64,000 bases of DNA from Paracoccus sp. MBLB3053. GTDB taxonomy: Bacteria > Pseudomonadota > Alphaproteobacteria > Rhodobacterales > Rhodobacteraceae. The notes under the pieces are model-generated. The model did not search any database. It was not told where the DNA came from and was given only the letters and a program-made list of their open reading frames with translations. The stretch covers positions 310,001-374,000 of the forward strand of contig NZ_JAVQLW010000002.1 in NCBI RefSeq assembly GCF_031822435.1. The letters run 5' to 3'. The position numbers were made by a program, and so were the translations under genes. Positions 32,278 through 40,119 of the stretch are shown here, one piece after another (the stretch's first letter is position 1; each line of letters begins with the position of its first letter).

Positions 32278-33732
32278 ATGTTGGACAACGCCCTGCTTTC
32301 CCGCGACCGAACGGTTTTCCTCGATGGCGAATGGGTCAATGGCCGTGGCAAGCCGATCCGTTCGGTTGATCCCTCGACGGGCTCCGCGCTAACAGAGCTG
32401 AACGGCGCGCGCGCGGAAGACGTCTCGCTTGCAGCTGCGGCCGCGAGCCGTGCCTTCGGGTCGTGGCGCAGGCTTCCCGCAGCCAAGCGCGCCACCTATC
32501 TGCGCGGGTTCGCGGCAGGGCTGCTCGCGCGGAAGGAGACGCTTGTTGCGCTTCAGATGCTCAACAACGGCAAGCCGCGCATCGAGGCCGAGATCGATAT
32601 CGATGACGCCGTTGCGACATTCGAATACTATGCCGGGCTCGCCGAGACGCTCGACGCGCGTCAGGATGGCATCATCGAATTGGCTGACCCGACCCTGAGT
32701 GGACGGACCAGGTTCGAACCTGTCGGCCCGGTTGCGCTGATCGTTCCCTGGAACTTTCCACTGGTCACAACCGCATGGAAGCTTGCTCCGGCGCTGGCAG
32801 CGGGTTGCACGGCGGTGCTGAAGCCGTCCGAGTTCACCACCCCGGCCGAGCTTGTCTATGGCGATATCGCGCTGGAGATCGGCCTGCCCGCAGGTGTGCT
32901 GAGCATTCTGCCCGGGGCCGGAGATGTCGGGGCCGCGATGACGACCGAGGCGCGCTTCCGCAAGATCAGCTTCACCGGATCGAATGCCACGGGCCGACGG
33001 GTCATGGCTGCCGCCGCAGAACGTTCGCTGCCGGTATCCCTTGAACTGGGGGGCAAGTCTCCGATCGTCATCATGGAAGATGCCGATGTCGCGCAGGCAA
33101 TCGAAATCGCCGCGCTGGGGATCTTCTTCAATGCCGGGCAAATGTGTTCGGCGACCTCGCGGCTGATCGTCGCGGACAAGATCGCCGATGACGTGATCGC
33201 AGGCCTGCGCCGCCATGTCGCGGGCATGGTTGTCGCCGGTCACGAGGATTCCGCCGCCGAAATGGGGCCGCTGACCACGGCGGCACAACGTGACAAGGTG
33301 CTCGAGTACCTGCTGCGAGCCCGGCATGACGGGCTCGATTGCCTGGCGGGCGGGGCTTCGACGGGACGCGAAGGAGGCTTCTTCGTCGAACCGAGCATTT
33401 ACACCGATGTTCCGACCGACCATCCGATCTGGCGCGAAGAGATCTTTGGCCCGGTACTGGCCATTCGCCGCGCCGCCTCGGAAGACGAGGCGCTGACCCT
33501 CGCCAATGACAGCGATTTCGGCCTGGCCGCGACCGTTGTCGGCGGCGAACGCGCCGATGATCTGGCCAATCGGATCGACGCGGGCCATGTCTGGGTGAAC
33601 TCTCCCCAGATCATCTTTCCAAACACCGCCTGGGGAGGTTTCAAGGCCAGCGGCATCGGGCGCGAGCTCGGGCCCTGGGGTCTGGCCGCATATTCCGGCG
33701 TCAAGCACGTCACCTCTCGGGTTGGGGCCTGA
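32278..33732 (+). CDS. NAD(P)-dependent aldehyde dehydrogenase
   Basis: 484 residues, ALDH superfamily. Motifs are VPWNFPLVTTAWKLAPALAAG near 155, the general base in LELGGKSPIVIMEDAD near 255 and the catalytic cysteine in FFNAGQMCSATSR near 288. It is closest in look to betaine-aldehyde or gamma-glutamyl-gamma-aminobutyraldehyde dehydrogenases. It probably oxidises the aldehyde made by the PuuB-like oxidase. It is divergent from the agmatinase-family gene. Confidence 0.88.
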   Translation: MLDNALLSRDRTVFLDGEWVNGRGKPIRSVDPSTGSALTELNGARAEDVSLAAAAASRAFGSWRRLPAAKRATYLRGFAAGLLARKETLVALQMLNNGKPRIEAEIDIDDAVATFEYYAGLAETLDARQDGIIELADPTLSGRTRFEPVGPVALIVPWNFPLVTTAWKLAPALAAGCTAVLKPSEFTTPAELVYGDIALEIGLPAGVLSILPGAGDVGAAMTTEARFRKISFTGSNATGRRVMAAAAERSLPVSLELGGKSPIVIMEDADVAQAIEIAALGIFFNAGQMCSATSRLIVADKIADDVIAGLRRHVAGMVVAGHEDSAAEMGPLTTAAQRDKVLEYLLRARHDGLDCLAGGASTGREGGFFVEPSIYTDVPTDHPIWREEIFGPVLAIRRAASEDEALTLANDSDFGLAATVVGGERADDLANRIDAGHVWVNSPQIIFPNTAWGGFKASGIGRELGPWGLAAYSGVKHVTSRVGA

Positions 33733-33746
33733 CTCGTTCGGCAAAA

Positions 33747-33780
33747 CACCGCCGCACGGTCTTTGCGTCGCGCGGCGGTG
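33747..33780 (+). terminator. Stem-loop after the aldehyde dehydrogenase gene
   Basis: CACCGCCGC at 33747-33755 pairs perfectly with GCGGCGGTG at 33772-33780 around a 16-base loop, followed by GGTTT. It is close to the next gene's start, so it may be an attenuator rather than a full terminator. Confidence 0.45.
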
Positions 33781-33787
33781 GGTTTAG

Positions 33788-34795
33788 ATGGGGATGAACG
33801 CAATTCCACGAAATTCCCGAGCCATGACTGATACTGACCCTCGGACCAGAACCACCCCCACCGCGGCACGCAGAAGCAAGAGCCGGGGTGCCATCCCCGT
33901 CGAAAGCGCCGATATCCGGTTGATCCGCATCTTTCTGCGGGTTGTCGAGGCAGGCGGGCTTTCGGCCGCGCAGTCCGAATTGAACCTGGCGCTGTCGAGC
34001 ATTTCCGAAAAGATTTCGGCGCTTGAGGCGCGATACGGGCTCAAGCTGTGCAAGCGTGGTCGCAGCGGCTTTTCCCTGACCCCGGCAGGCGAGGATTTCT
34101 ACAAGGAGGCGCAGCGGTTGCTGGGCTCGCTTGACCAGTTCTCGAACCGGGTTGCGGGGTTCAGTTCGCAAATGCCGCGCAGCCTTGCTGTCGGGCTGGT
34201 CGACACGATCATCTCGGACCCGCTTTGTCCCGTCTCGCGCGCGGTCGCGAAATTTGCCGAGGCCGCTCCTTCGGTCCACCTGGAGATCGCGACCCTTTCA
34301 CCCGGAGAACTGTTGCGCGAAGTGATCGGTCAAAAGGTCGATCTCGCGGTCGGCAGCTTCCCGCGTGCGGCGATGGGGCTCGATTATCTCAGCCTGCATG
34401 ACGAACAGCACAACCTTTATTGCGCTTGCACTCATCAACTGTTCGACATGCCCGACCCACAGATCGGGATCGACAGCATTCGCGAACATCGTATCATCGC
34501 CCGCAGCTACTGGGCGTCTCGCGATATCCGGGTCTTTGCCATATCCGCACCACATGCCACGGTCAGCAACATGGAAGCCGAAGCGCACCTGATCTTGTCA
34601 GGGGCCTATCTGGGCTACTTGCCGGACCACTACGCCGCGAAATTCCCAGGCCAGTTGCGCGCGATCCGCCCGGATCTCTTTTCCTATGTGGCGAAGTTCC
34701 AGGTCGCGGCGCGGCAGGACTGGCAATCCCGTCAGGCCACCCGCGCCTTCATCGAAGCCTTGCAGGAAGCCAGTAGCGAGTTGCGAGCGCGCTGA
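33788..34795 (+). CDS. LysR-type transcriptional regulator (second paralogue)
   Basis: 335 residues with a charged N-terminal extension before the helix-turn-helix (AGGLSAAQSELNLALSSISEKISALEARYGLKL near 55-90); starts at 33794 or 33827 are also possible. The sensor domain resembles that of the LysR protein at 28145-29035, sharing LCKRGR-x-GF, NLYCACTHQLFDMPD and LILSGAYLGYLPDHYA. It lies downstream of the aldehyde dehydrogenase and convergent with puuR. Its target is unknown but likely in this block. Confidence 0.87.
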   Translation: MGMNAIPRNSRAMTDTDPRTRTTPTAARRSKSRGAIPVESADIRLIRIFLRVVEAGGLSAAQSELNLALSSISEKISALEARYGLKLCKRGRSGFSLTPAGEDFYKEAQRLLGSLDQFSNRVAGFSSQMPRSLAVGLVDTIISDPLCPVSRAVAKFAEAAPSVHLEIATLSPGELLREVIGQKVDLAVGSFPRAAMGLDYLSLHDEQHNLYCACTHQLFDMPDPQIGIDSIREHRIIARSYWASRDIRVFAISAPHATVSNMEAEAHLILSGAYLGYLPDHYAAKFPGQLRAIRPDLFSYVAKFQVAARQDWQSRQATRAFIEALQEASSELRAR

Positions 34796-35368
34796 TCAGA
34801 AAGTCGGCGGCGTGCAGGCGCTGACGATGACGCAGGGCTCGGCCCCGACCTGGCGGAAGCGATGCGGCTTGCGGCTGTCGAAGTAATAGCCGTCGCCAGG
34901 GCCGAGGATGCGGCGCTCTTCGCCCACGGTGATCTCGATCTTGCCCGAGATGACGATGCCGCCCTCTTCGCCCTCGTGGCGATACATCACCCGCCCGGTA
35001 TCCGCGCCCGGCTCGTAGCGCTCGTGCAGGATGGTCATGGCGCGGCCGAACTGGCTGTTGCCGACCCGTTTCAGCGAGAGTTTCCCCTTGCCGATCTCGG
35101 GCAGGTCCGAGGCCTGGTAGAAGATCACCTGCTCGGGCTCGGGCTCGAAGGCGAAGAACTCGGACAGGCTTACCGGGATGCCGTCGAGGATGCGCCGGAG
35201 CGCGCCGACCGAGGGGTTCATCTTGTCCGCCTCGACCAGCGAGATGGTCGCATTGGTGACATTGGCGCGCTTGGCCAGGGCGCGTTGCGACAGGCCGGCG
35301 CGCTCGCGCAGGATTCGCAGCCGCTCGCCCAGGCGCAGATCGCCGAGTTCGGTGTTTAGGTCGTTCAT
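34796..35368 (-). CDS. puuR: XRE-cupin transcriptional regulator (PuuR-like)
   Basis: 190 residues from ATG 35368 (MNDLNTEL). The N-terminal XRE helix-turn-helix is near 12-65 (RLRILRERAGLSQRALAKRANVTNATISLVEADKMNPSVGALRRIL). The C-terminal cupin is near 115-185 (YRHEGEEGGIVISGKIEITVGEERRILGPGDGYYFDSRKPHRFRQVG). PuuR represses putrescine-utilisation genes and responds to putrescine. It is divergent from gabT-gabD (142-base gap), which it probably controls. Confidence 0.9.
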   Translation of the reverse strand: MNDLNTELGDLRLGERLRILRERAGLSQRALAKRANVTNATISLVEADKMNPSVGALRRILDGIPVSLSEFFAFEPEPEQVIFYQASDLPEIGKGKLSLKRVGNSQFGRAMTILHERYEPGADTGRVMYRHEGEEGGIVISGKIEITVGEERRILGPGDGYYFDSRKPHRFRQVGAEPCVIVSACTPPTF

Positions 35369-35510
35369 GATCGTTAACAGTCCGGCAGTCACTCGATAAA
35401 TTTCAACGCGTTGCGCAGAGCAAGAATTAGACTGTAAAAACCATTTTGAACAGGGCATCTGCGAGGACAACCGGGCGAAAATCAGCCCCGGACCTTTCAG
35501 GAGGCATCAC

Positions 35511-36788
35511 ATGCTCAACGCCGAAATCGCCGCCCGTCGCCAGACGACCATCGCCCGTGGCGTCGGAATGCAGACCCAGATCTATGCGGCCAAGGCCCGC
35601 AACGCCGAGGTCTGGGATGTCGAGGGCACCCGCTACATCGACTTCGCCGCCGGCATCGCCGTGGTCAATACCGGTCATTGCCACCCGAAGGTCATGGAAG
35701 CCGTCAAGACCCAGGTCGAGGCCTTCACCCATACCTGCCACCAGGTCCTGCCCTATGAGAATTACATCGCCCTCGGCGAGCGCCTGAACGCGCTGGTCCC
35801 CGGCGATTTCGACAAGCGCACCACCTTCGTCACCACCGGTGCCGAAGCCGTCGAGAACGCGATCAAGATCGCCCGCGCCCATACCGGCCGCAATGCCGTG
35901 ATCGCCTTCGGCGGCGGCTTCCACGGCCGCACCTTCATGGGCATGTCGCTGACCGGCAAGGTCCAGCCCTACAAGGCCGGCTTCGGCGCGATGATGCCCG
36001 ACGTCTTCCACGTGCCGTTTCCGATCGCGCTCTACGGCCAGTCGACCGCGGATGCGATGGCCGGCATCGAGAAGCTGTTCAAGGCCGATCTCGACCCGTC
36101 GCGCGTCGCCGCGATCATCTTCGAACCGGTCCAGGGCGAGGGCGGCTTCAACCCGGCCCCGACCGAATTCGTCCGCGCCATCCGCGAGCTTTGCGACAAG
36201 CATGGCATCGTGATGATCGCCGACGAGATCCAGACTGGCTTTGCCCGCACCGGCACGCTCTTCGCGATGGAGCAGCACGGCATCGCCGCCGACCTCGTGA
36301 CCATGGCCAAGGGCCTTGCTGGCGGCCTGCCGCTGGCCGCCGTCACCGGCCGCGCCGAGATCATGGATGCGGCCAATCCCGGCGGTCTGGGCGGCACCTA
36401 TGGCGGCAACCCGCTGGGTATCGCAGCGGCCCATGCCGTTCTCGACGTGATCGAGGAAGAAAACCTTTGCGCCCGTGCCAATGAGTTCGGCTCGCGCCTG
36501 CGTCAGCGTCTGGAATCGATCCGCGCCACCACCCCGGAACTGGCCGAAGTGCGCGGCCCCGGCATGATGGTCGCCGCCGAGTTCACCACCGCCGACGGCA
36601 AGGCGCCGAACGCGGACCTCGTGAACCGCATCCGCACCGAGGCGCTCAACCGCAAGCTGATCCTGCTGACCTGCGGCGTGAACGGCAACGTGATCCGCTT
36701 CCTCGCGCCGCTGACCATCGACGAAGGCCACTTCGCCGAGGCGCTGGACATCCTTGAGGAATCCATCACCGCTGCAAAGGCCGCATGA
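35511..36788 (+). CDS. gabT: 4-aminobutyrate aminotransferase
   Basis: 425 residues, class III PLP aminotransferase. The visible motifs are FVTTGAEAVENAIKIARAHTGR near 106, GFHGRTFMGMSLTGK near 132, IADEIQTGFARTGTLFAME near 238, and the PLP lysine in VTMAKGLAGGLPLAAVTG near 267. It converts GABA and 2-oxoglutarate to succinate semialdehyde and glutamate. AGGAGG lies just before the ATG. It overlaps gabD by 4 bases. Confidence 0.95.
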   Translation: MLNAEIAARRQTTIARGVGMQTQIYAAKARNAEVWDVEGTRYIDFAAGIAVVNTGHCHPKVMEAVKTQVEAFTHTCHQVLPYENYIALGERLNALVPGDFDKRTTFVTTGAEAVENAIKIARAHTGRNAVIAFGGGFHGRTFMGMSLTGKVQPYKAGFGAMMPDVFHVPFPIALYGQSTADAMAGIEKLFKADLDPSRVAAIIFEPVQGEGGFNPAPTEFVRAIRELCDKHGIVMIADEIQTGFARTGTLFAMEQHGIAADLVTMAKGLAGGLPLAAVTGRAEIMDAANPGGLGGTYGGNPLGIAAAHAVLDVIEEENLCARANEFGSRLRQRLESIRATTPELAEVRGPGMMVAAEFTTADGKAPNADLVNRIRTEALNRKLILLTCGVNGNVIRFLAPLTIDEGHFAEALDILEESITAAKAA

Positions 36789-38254
36789 TGCTGGACGACA
36801 AGCACATTCTGGATCTGAAAGATCCGAGCCTGCTGACCGGCAGCGCCTATATCAACGGTGCCCGCTTCAAGGGCGACAAGGTCTTCGCGGTGACGAACCC
36901 GGCCACCGGCGAGGAACTCGCCCAGGTCGCGAATATGGGGGTGGCCGAGCTTTCGGCCGCCATCGACGCCGCCCATGCCGCGCAAAAGCCCTGGGCCGCG
37001 CGCACCGGCAAGGATCGCGCCGCGATCCTGCGCCGCTGGCATGACCTGATCCTCGCCAATGTCGAGGACCTGGCGCAGATCCTGACCGCCGAGATGGGCA
37101 AGCCGCTGGCCGAGGCCAAGGGCGAGATCGCCTATGGCGCGGCCTATGTCGAATGGTTCGCCGAAGAGGCCAAGCGCGTCTATGGCGACACCATTCCGGG
37201 CCACATGCCGGACAAGCGCATCATCGTGCTGAAGCAGCCGGTCGGCGTCGTCGGTGCGATCACGCCCTGGAACTTCCCCAATGCCATGCTGGCACGCAAG
37301 ATCGCCCCGGCTCTCGCGGCGGGCTGCACCATGGTCGCGCGCCCCTCGGAACTGACGCCGCTTTCGGCGCTGGCTCTGGGCGTTCTGGCCGAGCGCGCGG
37401 GCATCCCGGCAGGGGTCCTGAACATCGTTCCGGGTCTTGATGCGGCGGGCATGGGCGCCGAGCTTTGCGCCAACCCCAAGGTCGCCAAGATCTCGTTCAC
37501 CGGCTCGACCCGCGTGGGCAAGATCCTGATGCGCCAGGGCGCCGAGACGATCAAGAAGCTGTCGCTGGAGCTCGGCGGCAACGCGCCCTTCATCGTCTTC
37601 GACGATGCCGATATCGATGCGGCGGTCGAGGGCGCGATGGTCGCCAAGTTCCGCAACAACGGGCAGACCTGCGTCTGCGCGAACCGCATCTACGTCCAGT
37701 CGGGCGTTTACGATGCCTTCGCCGAGAAACTCGCGGCCCGCGTCGCGGCGATGTCGGTCGGCAATGGCCTGACCGATCCAGTTCAGGTCGGCCCGTTGAT
37801 CAACACCGCCGCTCTGGCCAAGGTCGAGGATCACATCGCCGACGCCCTTGCCCATGGCGCGACCGTCGCCACCGGCGGCGCGCGGCACGAGCTGGGCGGG
37901 ACTTTCTTCCACCCGACCGTGCTGACCGGCATGACCCCCGAGATGAAGATCAGCCGTGAGGAGACCTTCGGTCCCGTCGCCCCGATCTACCGCTTCGAGA
38001 CCGAGGACAAGGCGATCGCTCTGGCCAATGCCAGCGAATTCGGCCTCGCGGGCTATTTCTACGCCCGCGACCTGAGCCGCGTCTGGCGGGTGGCCGAGGC
38101 GCTCGAGACCGGCATGGTCGGCGTCAATACCGGCCTGATCTCGACCGAGGTCGCGCCCTTCGGCGGCATCAAGCAATCGGGCCTCGGCCGCGAGGGCAGC
38201 CATTACGGTCTCGATGACTATCTCGAGATCAAGTACATGTGCCTGTCGGTCTGA
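36785..38254 (+). CDS. gabD: Succinate-semialdehyde dehydrogenase (NADP)
   Basis: 489 residues of the GabD/ALDH5 group. Motifs are ITPWNFPNAMLARKIAPALAAGCTMV near 159, the general base in LELGGNAPFIVFDDADID near 262, the catalytic cysteine in NNGQTCVCANR near 295, and C-terminal GGIKQSGLGREGSHYGLDDYLEIKYMCL. It oxidises the GabT product to succinate for the TCA cycle. It is co-translated with gabT. Confidence 0.95.
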   Translation: MMLDDKHILDLKDPSLLTGSAYINGARFKGDKVFAVTNPATGEELAQVANMGVAELSAAIDAAHAAQKPWAARTGKDRAAILRRWHDLILANVEDLAQILTAEMGKPLAEAKGEIAYGAAYVEWFAEEAKRVYGDTIPGHMPDKRIIVLKQPVGVVGAITPWNFPNAMLARKIAPALAAGCTMVARPSELTPLSALALGVLAERAGIPAGVLNIVPGLDAAGMGAELCANPKVAKISFTGSTRVGKILMRQGAETIKKLSLELGGNAPFIVFDDADIDAAVEGAMVAKFRNNGQTCVCANRIYVQSGVYDAFAEKLAARVAAMSVGNGLTDPVQVGPLINTAALAKVEDHIADALAHGATVATGGARHELGGTFFHPTVLTGMTPEMKISREETFGPVAPIYRFETEDKAIALANASEFGLAGYFYARDLSRVWRVAEALETGMVGVNTGLISTEVAPFGGIKQSGLGREGSHYGLDDYLEIKYMCLSV

Positions 38255-38265
38255 CACGAAAACGC

Positions 38266-38293
38266 CGCCCTGCCGAGTTCGCTCGGCGGGGCG
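38266..38293. terminator. UUCG-capped terminator hairpin between gabD and epmA
   Basis: CGCCCTGCCGAG and CTCGGCGGGGCG form a 12-bp stem with a single G-U pair around a TTCG tetraloop. It lies between convergent stops. There is no T-run, so it may serve both directions with Rho or as an mRNA end. Confidence 0.6.
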
Positions 38294-38306
38294 AGCCGGT
38301 CGCACG

Positions 38307-39353
38307 CTAACCCGCGACTGGCGTCCAGATCACCTCGTCGATCCTTGGCGCTCCGGTCGCCAACATGACGAGCCGGTCAAATCCAAGCGCGCAGCCTGAT
38401 GCCGGCGGCATGAAGGCCAAGGAAGCCAGGAAATCCTCGTCCAGCGGATAGCGCTCACCATAGACGCGCTGCTTCTCGTCCATTTCCAGAAGGAAGCGGC
38501 GCCGTTGCTCTTCCGGGTCGGTCAATTCGCCGAAGCCGTTCGCCAGCTCGACACCGCAGGCATAAAGCTCGAACCGCTCGGCCTCCCGGTTGTCATCGCT
38601 CGCGGGGCGGGCAAGAGCCGCCTCGGCCGCGGGGTAGCGATCCAGGATCAGGGGGCGTCCATGCCCCAGATGCGGCTCGACCTTTTCCACCAGCACGCGC
38701 GACAGGATGTCGGACCATCCATCGTCATCCGACAGCCGGACACCCTGTCTCTCTGCCTGCTTCCTCAAGGCATCCACGTCGGTGTCCTGCCCGTCGCAGG
38801 TCGAAAGCAGGTCGATCCCGGCAAACTCGCGGAACGCGTCGGCGACGCTCAGGATGTCGGGTCGCGCGAACGGATCGCAGCTCTGGTCGCGAAAGCGCAG
38901 CATGTCCGCACCCGCCGCCTCGGCCGCGAGTCGCAGATACTGCGCGCAATCGTCGAACAGCAAGCGATAGTCCGCGCCCACGCGATACCATTCCAGCATC
39001 GTGAATTCCGGGCTGTGCAAGGCGCCACGTTCCCGGTTGCGCCACACGTGGCTGAAAGCAAAGATGCGTTGCTCGCCCGCCGCCAGCAGCTTTTTCATGG
39101 AGAACTCCGGGCTGGTATGCAGGTACATCTGCTGCGGCAGCCCATCATTTCCGATCATCGAGGTGGCAAAGCCATGCAGGTGGGCCTCGTTCCCCGGGCT
39201 GAGCGCAAGCGCAGCCGGGTCAACCTCGACGAAGTCCTGCGCGCCCAACCAGTCCCGGATCGCGGCCTGAGTGCGGTTCCGGGCCAGCAGGACAGGTCGC
39301 CGTTCGGCATGGCGCTCACGATCCCACCAGGGGGTGTCGGGCTGCTGATTCAT
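38307..39353 (-). CDS. epmA: EF-P lysine aminoacylase (PoxA/GenX)
   Basis: 348 residues from ATG 39353 (MNQQPDTPWW). It is a class II lysyl-tRNA-synthetase-like catalytic domain without the anticodon domain: YLHTSPEFSMKKLLAAG near 95, FSHVWRNRERGALHSPEFTMLEWY near 118 and the C-terminal GCALGFDRLVMLATG. It attaches (R)-beta-lysine or lysine to the conserved lysine of EF-P, which is encoded divergently 135 bases away. The usual partner EpmB (KamA-type aminomutase) is not in this window. Confidence 0.93.
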   Translation of the reverse strand: MNQQPDTPWWDRERHAERRPVLLARNRTQAAIRDWLGAQDFVEVDPAALALSPGNEAHLHGFATSMIGNDGLPQQMYLHTSPEFSMKKLLAAGEQRIFAFSHVWRNRERGALHSPEFTMLEWYRVGADYRLLFDDCAQYLRLAAEAAGADMLRFRDQSCDPFARPDILSVADAFREFAGIDLLSTCDGQDTDVDALRKQAERQGVRLSDDDGWSDILSRVLVEKVEPHLGHGRPLILDRYPAAEAALARPASDDNREAERFELYACGVELANGFGELTDPEEQRRRFLLEMDEKQRVYGERYPLDEDFLASLAFMPPASGCALGFDRLVMLATGAPRIDEVIWTPVAG

Positions 39354-39488
39354 GGCGTAAACTCCATCTTGGCCGGGAAGCGCCGCTTGCGACTGGCAAT
39401 GCCCGGCGGAAAGCGATATGGGACCCCATCTTCGCCGGTTTCGCATAGCCGGCCTTCCGGTATTTGAAAAGCACGCTAGGAACCAGCC

Positions 39489-40055
39489 TTGAAAGTCATC
39501 GCTTCAAGCCTCCGCAAAGGCAATGTCGTCGAGATCGACGGTCGCCTTCATGTCGTCCTGACGGCGACAAACTTCCACCCCGGCAAGGGCACTCCGACCA
39601 CCCAGGTCGATCTGCGCCGCATCTCGGACGGCAACAAGGTGTCGGAGCGGTGGAAGACCACCGAGCAGGTCGAGCGCGCCCATGTCGACGAGCGGGCCTA
39701 CAACTTCCTCTATGAGGATGGCGAAGGCTTCCACTTCATGGAGCCGGAAAGCTACGAGCAGGTCACCGTCTCTCCCGACGTTGTGGGCGACGACAAGGTC
39801 TTCCTCGAGGATGGCATCAGCGTCTTCCTGCAGGTCCATAACGGCGTCGCCATTGCCATCGAACTGCCGCAGAAGGTCACGGTCGAAGTCGTCGAGACCG
39901 AGCCAGTCGTCAAGGGCCAGACCGCTTCGTCCAGCTACAAGCCCGCCATGGCACATAATGGCGTGCGGATCATGGTCCCGCCCCATATCGGCGTCGGCAC
40001 CAAGGTGGTGATCAATACGGCCGACCTGACTTATGTCGAACGGGCCAAGGGCTGA
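39489..40055 (+). CDS. efp: Elongation factor P
   Basis: 188 residues with three beta-barrel domains. The modified lysine is K33 in [15 protein letters not shown]. Domain II has [21 protein letters not shown] near 73, and domain III ends [30 protein letters not shown] relieves ribosome stalling at consecutive prolines. It is divergent from its modification enzyme EpmA. A clear intrinsic terminator follows. Confidence 0.97.
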   Translation: MKVIASSLRKGNVVEIDGRLHVVLTATNFHPGKGTPTTQVDLRRISDGNKVSERWKTTEQVERAHVDERAYNFLYEDGEGFHFMEPESYEQVTVSPDVVGDDKVFLEDGISVFLQVHNGVAIAIELPQKVTVEVVETEPVVKGQTASSSYKPAMAHNGVRIMVPPHIGVGTKVVINTADLTYVERAKG

Positions 40056-40059
40056 TCGA

Positions 40060-40085
40060 AAGGGGCGCCTCGGGCGCCCCTTTTC
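40060..40085 (+). terminator. Rho-independent terminator of efp
   Basis: AAAGGGGCGCC and GGCGCCCCTTT form an 11-bp stem with a 3-base loop running into TTTTC, five bases past the efp stop. Confidence 0.85.
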
Positions 40086-40119
40086 ATTCGGGTGATCTCA
40101 CGACGCGCTGGCTTGCCGT

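Noticed and set aside
35427..38305. Two long antisense frames (434 and 600 codons) over gabT and gabD
   Set aside because: They mirror strongly GC3-biased genes, are rich in His/Arg/Gly/Asp, and show no recognisable fold or start signal.
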